Positions 51,619-59,419 of a DNA stretch of 64,000 nucleotides are shown one piece after another. The stretch's first letter is position 1; each line of letters starts with the position of its first letter. A model generated the notes under the pieces. That model saw only the letters and a program-made list of their open reading frames with translations, had not been told where the DNA came from and did not search any database. A program made the translations under genes and the position numbers. The DNA is from JBEKYD01 sp052148435. GTDB taxonomy: Bacteria > Acidobacteriota > Terriglobia > Bryobacterales > Bryobacteraceae. The stretch covers positions 33,627 through 97,626 of the forward strand of contig JBKQIF010000196.1 of assembly GCA_052148435.1 (NCBI GenBank). Reading direction: 5' to 3'.

Positions 51619-54600
51619 CGCAATATTCCCTTGCTGTCCAGGTACGCTTCGCAGCGCGTCATATAGCCGGCGTCGTTGCCGTGGCCGTCGAACTGAAGCA
51701 CCAGCAGGGGAGCCCCGGCGGCCTGGCGCGCGAAGTGCTTGATGTAGGAGTCGGGCCCGCACTTGAAATTGGTGACATAGATCAGGTGCAGGTTGGGCCG
51801 CGAGGCCGCCAGGCGCGCCGCTTCCAGAATCTTGCGTCCGGAAGCCCAGTACATGTTGGGATGCAGGTCGGAGACCGATTCCCGGCCGGTCACCAGGAAA
51901 TCCAGCGGGATCACGTTGGCGCCGTAATTCCGGCGCAGCTTGCGGGGCACATCGCAGTTGATATTCCGGTCGTAGAGGTTATAGCTGCGGCCGAGCAGAA
52001 CGAGGCCCGGCTCGCCGGTGCGTTCCAGTTCGGCCAGGGCGCGGCGCCCCGCATCCAAGAGTTGGTTCTCGAACTCCCGCTGGGTGCGGTAGGCGGCATC
52101 CACGGCCGCATCGCTCGCGCGCCGCCGCGCTCCGAGTTTTTGCGCCAGGGGAGCCAGCGCGTCCTTTACGGCTGCGGCGCCCATCTGAAAATGCACGCTG
52201 GGCGCCAGCATGCGAGCGGCATGCTCCTCCAGCTTCGGCGCGGCGCGCAGGACGTACGGTAGGGTCTGGTTCCAGGGGCACAAGTGCGACGTGCAACCGG
52301 ATTCATCGTCCGACTCCGCGTCGAGCACGTTCGGCACCAGCACGTAGTCCACGCCCAGTTGGAAGAGCGAGAGAGCGTGTCCGTGGGCGATCTGAATGGG
52401 GAAGCAGGGCTGCGCGCGAGCCATCTCCACGCCATCGGCGGCGATGCGCGGATCGGTGGGCCGCGAAAGCACCACCTCCACGCCCAACCCCTTCAGATAG
52501 GTCTGCCAGAACGGGAACCGGTCGAAGGTCGCCATGGTGCGCGGAACACCGACGTGCAAGCGGCCCTGGGGGAGAGTCTTGGGCGGGGCCAACGGGCCGC
52601 CGTGGATCTTTTCGAGCAGACTTTCGCGCAGCGCGAAAAGGTCCTCAATCACGGCCTTGCGCCCGGAAACCGAGGCCTTACGGTAGCGGTCCGAGCACTT
52701 ATCGCCCCAGAAGCTCTTATGGCCTTCGATGGTGAATTCCTTGATGTCGCATTCGTTGGTGCAGGCCTTGCAGGCGAACTCGCGGGTGGCGAGGCGGAGC
52801 TTGGAAAGGTCGTAGCCGCGGAAGCGGGTCTCGCCGCCGGTAGCTTTGCGCCATTCGCGGGCAATGAGAGCCATGCCGATGGCGCCGATCACGCCGTTGT
52901 GGGGCGGTACGGTAATCGGGCGGCCGAGCACGTGGGCGAAGGCCGCCGCCACGGCATCGTTGTACGCCGTGCCGCCCTGGAAGTAGATTACCTTGCCGAC
53001 CGGTCGGCCGCGCACCACGCGGTTGAGGTAATTGAGCGCAATCGAATACGCCAGGCCGGCCAGCAGGCTGGGAATGGTCTCGCCCTGATGGAGCCAGCCG
53101 GTGAGGTCGCGCTCCATAAACACGGTGCAGCGCTCTCCCAGGCGGGTGGGCGCGTCGGCGGAAAGGGCCAGGCGGGCGAACTCGCCTTTGATATTCACGC
53201 CCAGCTTTTCGGCCTGCTCCTCGAGGAACGATCCGGTACCGGCCGCGCAGGCTTCGTTCATGGCGAAATCCACCACCACGCCGTTCTCGATGGAGATGAA
53301 TTTGGAATCCTGGCCGCCGATTTCGAAAATCGTATCCACCGGCTCGCCGCCCAGGCTGCGGCTGATATTCAAAGCGCCGGTTTTGTGGGCGGTGATTTCG
53401 TCGTTAACCACGTCCGCACCCACGAATTCGGCCACCAGTTCCCGCCCGGAGCCGGTTGCGCCGACCCCCAACACTTCCAGGCGGCTGCCCCACTGGCTCT
53501 CCACTTCGCTCAGGCCCTGCTGGACGGCTTCGATCGGGCGGCCGGCCGTGCGCAGGTAAATTTCCTGGACCAGGCGGCCCTCATCGTCGAGCACCACCAC
53601 GTTGGTCGAGACCGAGCCGATGTCGATGCCCAGGTAGGCCGGAATGGGCGCGTCGCCGGGCGGGGCGGTGTACGGCTCGACCCGGTCGCGCAGCAGCGTC
53701 ACCGAATCCATGGAGAGCGGACGGCTATCGAAGGATCCGCCGGGCGACTCATGCTGGCGCAGACGGTGGATATCGCCGAAGGACCGTTTGCGCGGGTCCT
53801 CGCTTTCCAGAATGGCGGTGCCGATGGCCCCGCACCAGGCGTACAGGTCCGGCACGATCAACTGGCCTTCGGTGAATTCGAAAACCCGGCGCAACGCCTC
53901 GACCACGCCCGAACATTGCGAGACGGCGCCAATGAAGGCCACCGGCGACGCCACGGCGCGGCCTTTCACGATGCTGGACTTGAAATTCCGCGGCACCGCT
54001 TCGCACAATCCGCGCAAGATCTCAGCCGGAGTGTAGCCCTTCTGCTGGGCGTGGATCATGTCGCTCTTGGCGAATACCGAGCAGCGGCCGGCGATGCGCG
54101 CCGAGCGGCCGGCCTGTTCCACCAGCCCGCCCACCTCTTCCACCGAGTAGCCCATGCGCGAGGCCTGCTGGTCGAGGAACGAGCCGGTTCCGGCGGCGCA
54201 CTCGCCGCTACGGTCGTAGTCGACTATCCCGGAGCCGCCGTCTTCCCCGTTTCGGTCGAGCAGGATGTACTTCGAGCTCTCGCCGCCGATTTCGAAGACC
54301 GTGCGCACTTCCGGATGAAAGGCCCCGATCATGCGCGCAATGGCCTTGAATTCGTTCTCGAAGTAGAGTCCCAGAATGCGCGCGATGGCGCGGCTGCCCG
54401 AGCCGGTCACCCGCAATCCTTCGACTTCGGATTCGGGCACGGTTTCGTACAGCTCCCGCAGCAGATCGTAGACCGACTGCATTGGGCTTCCCGCCACCCG
54501 CCGGTAGGGGGAAACCACCAGCGGACGGGCGCCCCATTCCAATAACCGGAAGCCGGGGTTGCGGGCGCAGAGGGATTCGAGCAGACGAAGATCTTCCGGC

Positions 54601-54662
54601 TGGCCCAAGGCCGCCAGTTTCACGCTGACGGCACCGACGTCCAAACCGATATTGAGGCTCAT
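51558..54662 (-). CDS. Double BadF/BadG-type activase fused to dehydratase-like domain
   Basis: A 1034-residue protein. Two acetate-kinase-fold ATPase domains of the HgdC/BadF type stand in tandem: first (~1-310) with LNIGLDVGAVSVKLAAL, FEIGGESSKY and CAAGTGSFLDQQASRM; second (~340-600) with AYLGIDIGSVSTNVVVLDDEG, FEIGGQDSKFI and CAAGTGSFLEEQAEKLG. Residues ~650-1020 form a DUF2229-like Fe-S region (CKACTNECDIKEF, HLCPWNQTLPYVLRA, TNFKCGPDSYIKHF). HgdC-type activases use ATP to pump a low-potential electron into a partner. The partner here is presumably the 432-residue protein downstream or the divergent radical SAM enzyme (inference). Confidence 0.9.
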   Translation of the reverse strand: MSLNIGLDVGAVSVKLAALGQPEDLRLLESLCARNPGFRLLEWGARPLVVSPYRRVAGSPMQSVYDLLRELYETVPESEVEGLRVTGSGSRAIARILGLYFENEFKAIARMIGAFHPEVRTVFEIGGESSKYILLDRNGEDGGSGIVDYDRSGECAAGTGSFLDQQASRMGYSVEEVGGLVEQAGRSARIAGRCSVFAKSDMIHAQQKGYTPAEILRGLCEAVPRNFKSSIVKGRAVASPVAFIGAVSQCSGVVEALRRVFEFTEGQLIVPDLYAWCGAIGTAILESEDPRKRSFGDIHRLRQHESPGGSFDSRPLSMDSVTLLRDRVEPYTAPPGDAPIPAYLGIDIGSVSTNVVVLDDEGRLVQEIYLRTAGRPIEAVQQGLSEVESQWGSRLEVLGVGATGSGRELVAEFVGADVVNDEITAHKTGALNISRSLGGEPVDTIFEIGGQDSKFISIENGVVVDFAMNEACAAGTGSFLEEQAEKLGVNIKGEFARLALSADAPTRLGERCTVFMERDLTGWLHQGETIPSLLAGLAYSIALNYLNRVVRGRPVGKVIYFQGGTAYNDAVAAAFAHVLGRPITVPPHNGVIGAIGMALIAREWRKATGGETRFRGYDLSKLRLATREFACKACTNECDIKEFTIEGHKSFWGDKCSDRYRKASVSGRKAVIEDLFALRESLLEKIHGGPLAPPKTLPQGRLHVGVPRTMATFDRFPFWQTYLKGLGVEVVLSRPTDPRIAADGVEMARAQPCFPIQIAHGHALSLFQLGVDYVLVPNVLDAESDDESGCTSHLCPWNQTLPYVLRAAPKLEEHAARMLAPSVHFQMGAAAVKDALAPLAQKLGARRRASDAAVDAAYRTQREFENQLLDAGRRALAELERTGEPGLVLLGRSYNLYDRNINCDVPRKLRRNYGANVIPLDFLVTGRESVSDLHPNMYWASGRKILEAARLAASRPNLHLIYVTNFKCGPDSYIKHFARQAAGAPLLVLQFDGHGNDAGYMTRCEAYLDSKGILRCYNPLPSQPEPKAMAVGAS

Positions 54663-54860
54663 ACTTGCTTGCGGTATCCGGTGAAATCATACCGGACGAT
54701 CCACTACTGTGCCATGGATTCCCACCCGAACGGCGACATTTCGCTATCGAACGGTTGCATTTCAGGCCTCAATATCGTTAATTGGGCCGTCAAAATCGCC
54801 CACTCGCTTGGTAAGGCATGGATTCCGCGGGGGTCCGATCTTAAACTGCTATATCGAGCC
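54663..54860. promoter_or_regulatory. Divergent promoter region, activase pair / Tes-like gene
   Basis: A 198-base spacer, less GC-rich than its surroundings, between two oppositely oriented genes. It must contain both promoters. I find no convincing -35/-10 pair or repeated operator. The upstream in-frame extension of the radical SAM gene through this spacer (from 54669) has no family homology. Confidence 0.4.
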
Positions 54861-56474
54861 ATGAGCACTGCTACCTTTGCGCCGGCACCGCCGGAACGAT
54901 TCACGATTGTGCAGCCGAAGACTACCCATACCGGCGCACCGATTCGTCCCCTGCCCAAGGGACTCCCCAAGACCACGCAGTCGCTGTGCCCGGAATGCTC
55001 GGCGCTGATCGAAGCCCGGATTCGCGAAGACCGCGGCCGGGTGGTGATGGAGAAGAGCTGCCCGGAGCACGGCGCCTTCCGCGACGTTCTGTCTTCGGAT
55101 GTTCGCCTTTATCTCAAGATGGAAGAATGGAGTTTCGGGGATGGCCGGGGCGTCACCAACCCCACCGTGGTGGAAGCCAAGCGCTGTCCCGAGGATTGCG
55201 GCCTGTGCTCCATGCATACCAGCCATAGTGGACTGGCTAACCTGGACCTGACCAACCGCTGCAACCTGACCTGTCCGGTTTGTTTCGCCAACGCCAATAC
55301 GGCCGGGTACGTCTACGAGCCATCGCTCGACCAGGTTCGTGGCATGCTGCAGACCCTGCGCGACGAAAAACCGGTGGCCGGCCGCATTGTACAGTTTTCG
55401 GGCGGCGAGCCGACCGTTTATCCGCAGTTTCTGGAGGCCCTCAGCGCGGCCCGGGAACTGGGCTTTTCCCACATTCAGGTAGCGACCAACGGGATCCGCT
55501 TCGCCGAGCCGGAATTTGCTCAGCAGGCCAAGGAAGCCGGCCTGCACACGCTCTACCTGCAATTCGACGGCGTCACCGACGACGTTTATCTGCGCACCCG
55601 CGGCCGCAGGCTGGCCGAGCTGAAGTCCCGCGCGATTGAAAACGTGCGCAAGGCCGGAATGAAGATCTGCTTCGTGCCGACCATCGTCAAGGGCGTGAAC
55701 GATCACCAGGTCGGCGACATTCTGCGCGTGGCGCTGGACAACATCGACGTGGTGAGCGCCATCAGCTACCAGCCGGTGGCTTTCACCGGCCGCATCGCCC
55801 GCGCCGAGTTGGAATCGAAGCGCTTTACCCTGGCCGATTTTGCCCACGCCGTGCACCGCCAGACCGGGATTTGCGATCCTTACGAGGACTGGTTCCCGCT
55901 GGCCTGCGTAACTCCCTTTTCGAAACTGCTGAGCGCCCTGCGCGGCGAGCTGACCACCCATCTTTCCTGCCACCCGCAGTGCTCGCTGGGCACCTACCTG
56001 TTCGTTTCGCGCTCTGGCGAGGCGGTTCCGGTCACGCGCTTCGCGGACATCGGCGCCATGCTGTGCGAGATGGACGCCCTGTCGCGAAAGGTCGAAACCC
56101 AGCGCATCAAGATGTTCTCGAAGATCAGCGCCTGGAATGTGCTGCGCAAGCACTTTCACGAGAATCGCGCGCCGGAGGGTCTGACCTTCAACAAGTTCCT
56201 GCAGACGCTGCAGGGCCTGACCGACAAGCGCTACGGCCGGGGCGAGAGCGAACAGGAAGGATTCACCTTCAAGACGCTGATGGTGGCCGGCATGCACTTC
56301 ATGGATCACTACAACTACGACGTGGAGCGGGTGAAGCGCTGCGTGATCCATTATGCCGCGCCCGACGGCCGGATTTACCCCTTCTGCGCCTATAACGGCG
56401 GCCCGACTTTCCGCGAGCGGATCGAAAAGCAATACTCGACACCGCTGGCGGAAAAGCAGGCGACCCTCGCTTAG
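54861..56474 (+). CDS. Tes-like radical SAM enzyme (tetraether / membrane-spanning lipid synthase homologue)
   Basis: A 537-residue radical SAM protein. The SAM cluster motif is C134-N-L-T-C138-P-V-C141 (RCNLTCPVCFANANTAGYVYEP), with extra cysteine clusters before it (LCPECSALIEARI, SCPEHGAF, CPEDCGLCSMHTSHSGLANL) and after it (LSCHPQCSLGTYLF). FSGGEPTVYPQFLEAL and QVATNGIRFA are the SAM-binding strands. This set of motifs matches archaeal tetraether synthase (Tes; MJ0619 type), which joins two lipid tails by C-C coupling, and its bacterial homologues proposed for membrane-spanning lipids. ATG 54861 fits the family start. It is divergent from the activase pair. Confidence 0.85.
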   Translation: MSTATFAPAPPERFTIVQPKTTHTGAPIRPLPKGLPKTTQSLCPECSALIEARIREDRGRVVMEKSCPEHGAFRDVLSSDVRLYLKMEEWSFGDGRGVTNPTVVEAKRCPEDCGLCSMHTSHSGLANLDLTNRCNLTCPVCFANANTAGYVYEPSLDQVRGMLQTLRDEKPVAGRIVQFSGGEPTVYPQFLEALSAARELGFSHIQVATNGIRFAEPEFAQQAKEAGLHTLYLQFDGVTDDVYLRTRGRRLAELKSRAIENVRKAGMKICFVPTIVKGVNDHQVGDILRVALDNIDVVSAISYQPVAFTGRIARAELESKRFTLADFAHAVHRQTGICDPYEDWFPLACVTPFSKLLSALRGELTTHLSCHPQCSLGTYLFVSRSGEAVPVTRFADIGAMLCEMDALSRKVETQRIKMFSKISAWNVLRKHFHENRAPEGLTFNKFLQTLQGLTDKRYGRGESEQEGFTFKTLMVAGMHFMDHYNYDVERVKRCVIHYAAPDGRIYPFCAYNGGPTFRERIEKQYSTPLAEKQATLA

Positions 56475-56566
56475 AGGCGCGCGGCTCAATAGATTCGGTG
56501 GGTTACCGAGCCGTCACCGTTAGCGTTCGCGAAAATTCAACTTCGAGCCGCCGATGAACGCGCGCG

Positions 56567-57364
56567 TTATTGCTTACGCGCCGGACGCGCATCCAGTTGC
56601 ACTGGTTCGACCGCCAGCAGGACTCCGGCCGGACTGGTTTGGCCCGCCATCGAAATGCAAATCTCGGGATTGATTGTAGTATTCATGGGAAGCATGAGAT
56701 TTATCTGATAAAGTCCTGCGAAACCAGGAGTTAGCCCTGCGTACAGGATCAGCGTCGGATCCATGGGGGCGCCGTTCAACAGCACCGAGAGCTCGGCCGG
56801 ATTGGCAAGCGACGCAGCCGTAGCGGGTGCTTCACCCGAATTGGGATTGGGTACGGTGTGCCCCAATCCGGTCAGGTACAGTACGATGGTGTCGCCCGGA
56901 TGGGCGGGGTTGGCGGCGTTCACCACGGCGTAGTTCTGATTCCAGTCTTCGGCCAAAACAAAGCTCTGCGAATCGACGAATGGCGCGGGCGCCGCGTCCA
57001 CGAGCGTCAGCGTAACGGTGGGGCCGACCCAGCCTTGTCTTTCCACCTGCACGCTGATGGCGCCGTCGATCAGCCCCGAGGGGATCAGGAAATTGATCTG
57101 GCCCGGCGAAACGTATAGAAGCGGCACCGCCGTATTGGACACCTGCACCGATACGTTCCCGAGCGACGTGGGAAGCTGGGCTCCGCCGTTTGCCGCTGCC
57201 GTGCCGAAAGCCAGATTGGAGCCGAACAGGCTCACTACCGAGTTGGGGGCGAACGGACCGGCCGAGTAGTTGGAAGCATTGACAAAATCGGCCGCTGCAT
57301 AGGATGGCGCTTGCGCCCCGGCGGCGCCCGGCCAGAACGCCGCCAGAAGCAGCGCGCACGGCAT
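56567..57364 (-). CDS. Secreted TIGR03437-family protein
   Basis: A protein of about 265 residues. The hydrophobic stretch PCALLLAAFWPGAAGAQ is a signal-peptide core; the body (ADFVNASNYSAGPFAPNSVVSLFGSNLA, YVSPGQINFLIPS, IVLYLTGLGHTVPNPNSG, GFAGLYQINLMLP) is the TIGR03437 domain, a ~220-residue extracellular module strongly expanded in Solibacter-like genomes and usually found at the C-terminus of larger proteins. Here it is almost the whole protein. The start is uncertain: ATG 57364 is used, though an upstream GTG near 57440 would give a longer basic n-region; the frame to 57559 crosses a repeat. Confidence 0.82.
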   Translation of the reverse strand: MPCALLLAAFWPGAAGAQAPSYAAADFVNASNYSAGPFAPNSVVSLFGSNLAFGTAAANGGAQLPTSLGNVSVQVSNTAVPLLYVSPGQINFLIPSGLIDGAISVQVERQGWVGPTVTLTLVDAAPAPFVDSQSFVLAEDWNQNYAVVNAANPAHPGDTIVLYLTGLGHTVPNPNSGEAPATAASLANPAELSVLLNGAPMDPTLILYAGLTPGFAGLYQINLMLPMNTTINPEICISMAGQTSPAGVLLAVEPVQLDARPARKQ

Positions 57365-57509
57365 TGCTGCCAACCGGCCCGCCCGCCGCCATACCTCCGG
57401 CAGTCCGATCCTGGCGTTGGCATAGCTCGGCGACACATAATTCACCGGGTAGATTAGTGCCTCCGCGTGGGCGGAATTCTCCTGAAATATTCCCGCTACA
57501 CTGGAAGAT

Positions 57510-57560
57510 GTGGGACAGGACTCCCGCCTCGTCCGGACCGGCCATGAGGCCGATCCCACT
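57510..57560. repeat. GTGGGAC-ended palindromic repeat, copy 4 (short variant)
   Basis: GTGGGACAGGACTCCCGCC and GGCCATGAGGCCGATCCCAC face each other over 51 bases. It lies between the TIGR03437 gene and the ECF sigma operon, which are divergent. Confidence 0.65.
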
Positions 57561-57614
57561 TAAGTGCACAGACTTTTTACTTGCGTAGTGCGTCATGTGG
57601 ACAGGAGCCAAAGG

Positions 57615-58178
57615 TTGATCTTTCGGGCGGTCGAGGATGGCGACCTGATTCGCCAGGCTGCCCGGGGCGGCGTGGAGGCATTCAATCTCCTCGTGTCCCG
57701 GTGGGAGAAGCGCGTGTATAACTATCTTCTCCGCCTCACCAGCAACCGGGAAGACGCTTTGGACTTGACGCAGGACGTGTTCTTGAAGGCCTATCAGAAT
57801 CTGCGGAAGCTCGAAAATTCGGAGCGCTTTGCCCCGTGGTTGTACCGCATCGCTCACAACGAAGCCTATTCGATGTTTCGCAAGCGGCGGCCGGAAACCG
57901 GCCTGGACGATCTGCCGCCGGAAAGCGCGGAAGATGGAATCGCCGTGGGGGGCCGCTCGGTGTTTCCCATGGAGTTGAGCCTTTCGGTGACGGCGGCGTT
58001 GAACCGGCTCTCGCCGGAGCAGCGCGAAGCCGTAACGCTGAAGATCTACCAGGGGTTCAAGTTCGAGGAAATGGCGGAGATCCTGGGCTGTCCCGTATCC
58101 ACCGTCAAGAGCCGCGTCTATTCCGCCCTGGACCTGCTGAAGGCCGAACTGGCTCCGATCGGACGAGGTGTGTCATGA
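57615..58178 (+). CDS. ECF-type RNA polymerase sigma factor
   Basis: A 187-residue sigma-70-family factor. Region 2 reads FNLLVSRWEKRVYNYLLRLT, DALDLTQDVFLKAYQNL and FAPWLYRIAHNEA; region 4 reads LSPEQREAVTLKIYQGFKFEEMAEIL followed by GCPVSTVKSRVYSALDLLK. A TTG at 57615 with GGAG 7 bases upstream is the best start. The stop overlaps the anti-sigma gene (ATGA). As first gene of the unit, it probably controls the secretion genes behind it together with distant targets. Confidence 0.92.
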   Translation: MIFRAVEDGDLIRQAARGGVEAFNLLVSRWEKRVYNYLLRLTSNREDALDLTQDVFLKAYQNLRKLENSERFAPWLYRIAHNEAYSMFRKRRPETGLDDLPPESAEDGIAVGGRSVFPMELSLSVTAALNRLSPEQREAVTLKIYQGFKFEEMAEILGCPVSTVKSRVYSALDLLKAELAPIGRGVS

Positions 58179-58810
58179 GTTGCTCGCCATTCGATTTGAA
58201 AGAGTATTTTCTCCGCGAACTGAGCCAAACCGACGCCGCCCGGGTCGAGGGGCACTTGAAAAGTTGCCCGAGCTGCCGGGAAGAGATGGACCGGCTGCAG
58301 TTGACCGAAGCGGCGCTCTGCAGTCTGCGGGAAGAAGAAATCCCGCAGCGCATTGCCTTCGTTTCCGACCAGGTTTTCGAACCCTCGCCGCTGGGGCGAT
58401 GGTGGGGCGCGTTCTGGGGCTCTTCGGCGCGGCTGGGCTTTGCCGCCGCAGCCATGCTCTCCGGCGCCATCCTGATTTCCGCTTTCACTCGTCCGGCTCC
58501 CGCGCCGGCGGTGAATCTGCGCGTTCCGACGCGGTCGGCCCAAGTTTCGGCCCAAACCTTCTCCGGCGCCGATATCGACCGCCGCATCCAGCAGGCTGCG
58601 GCGGTCGAGGCTACCAAAGCGGTCGCCCTGGCCGAATCCGCTCACCTGGCCGAAATCCGGCAGTTGCGCGACGATTTGAATAAGGCCCGCTACAACCTCT
58701 CTGTGGCTGCTTCGGAATACGACTTCGCCGCGCGCCGTCAAGGGCTGGTCAACGTGGCGGCGAATGGGTATAGCTTCCCCAAGAGCGATGCCGCGGGAGA
58801 ATCCAAATGA
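58175..58810 (+). CDS. Membrane anti-sigma factor with zinc-finger motif
   Basis: A 211-residue single-pass protein. The N-terminal anti-sigma domain has HLKSCPSCREEMDRL, the Hx3CxxC motif of zf-HC2 factors that hold the ECF sigma factor. One membrane helix (LGFAAAAMLSGAILISAF) separates it from a periplasmic coiled-coil-like tail (AVEATKAVALAESAHLAEI, QLRDDLNKARYNL). Regulated proteolysis of the tail would free sigma. It is translationally coupled to both neighbours. Confidence 0.9.
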   Translation: MSCSPFDLKEYFLRELSQTDAARVEGHLKSCPSCREEMDRLQLTEAALCSLREEEIPQRIAFVSDQVFEPSPLGRWWGAFWGSSARLGFAAAAMLSGAILISAFTRPAPAPAVNLRVPTRSAQVSAQTFSGADIDRRIQQAAAVEATKAVALAESAHLAEIRQLRDDLNKARYNLSVAASEYDFAARRQGLVNVAANGYSFPKSDAAGESK

Positions 58811-59406
58811 GCCGCGGTATCCCGACGCTTCGCTGGGGGTTGGCCGTGTGGCTGCTGGCATGCTTTACTTTGGTGGCGTATGGCCAGCCGGCCCTGCCGG
58901 TCAAGTCCGCGGCCGCGCCCGTGGGCGGGTCGGCGTCCCTCAACCCCGCTAAAGCCGCGCCCATCGCGCTGGGGACGTTCAGCACCCTCGAAAACGGCTT
59001 CGACGGCAAGCTGACCGGTTACAACATCAACGACCCGATCGACCTGCTGGGACGCACGCGCGGTCTCTACCTGGACGGCTATGGGGCCGTGTTCACCACC
59101 GAAATCAGTCTGATCGTGACGCCCTCCATCAACCCGTTTCACACGTCCATGAGCCTTGCGGAGATTGCCGGCGTTCACAAGCGCAAACTCGACCGCCTAC
59201 CGGCGGCGCGGCAGTTCGTGAAGGAGATGGTCCAGACCGCGGCCAAGACCCTCAGCCAGATTCCCGACGACCAGCAGGTGGTGGTCGCCTTCCGCCTGTT
59301 GTATCTTCCTTGGGAAGACACTTCCGGCCTGCCGGGACTGCTGATCGCCAAGGCCGACCGCCGCTCGGCGCTGTCGAGCGACATCAAGATCGAAGAGCAA
59401 CGATAG
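58807..59406 (+). CDS. Secreted hypothetical protein in sigma/secretion operon
   Basis: A 199-residue protein with a signal peptide (LAVWLLACFTLVAYGQ). The mature part has no domain I recognise: an Ala/Pro-rich linker, then GLYLDGYGAVFTTEISLIV, then a helical section (AARQFVKEMVQTAAKTLSQI) and a strand VVVAFRLLYLPWED. Coupled to the anti-sigma gene by ATGA. It could be a periplasmic sensor for the sigma/anti-sigma pair or a secretion-apparatus component. Confidence 0.75.
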   Translation: MSRGIPTLRWGLAVWLLACFTLVAYGQPALPVKSAAAPVGGSASLNPAKAAPIALGTFSTLENGFDGKLTGYNINDPIDLLGRTRGLYLDGYGAVFTTEISLIVTPSINPFHTSMSLAEIAGVHKRKLDRLPAARQFVKEMVQTAAKTLSQIPDDQQVVVAFRLLYLPWEDTSGLPGLLIAKADRRSALSSDIKIEEQR

Positions 59407-59419
59407 CCGGCAACCGCCC

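Noticed and set aside
52284..54545. Long plus-strand open frame of about 750 codons
   Set aside because: Antisense to the activase gene, whose tandem ATPase motifs are unmistakable; composition is mirror-like and no domain is seen.
54669..54860. N-terminal extension of the radical SAM protein by 64 residues
   Set aside because: It translates the divergent promoter spacer, has no similarity to the family and would begin at the edge of the opposite gene.
54849..56489. Minus-strand open frame of 546 codons opposite the radical SAM gene
   Set aside because: The plus strand carries all the conserved cysteine motifs; the minus frame has none and is a codon-bias shadow.
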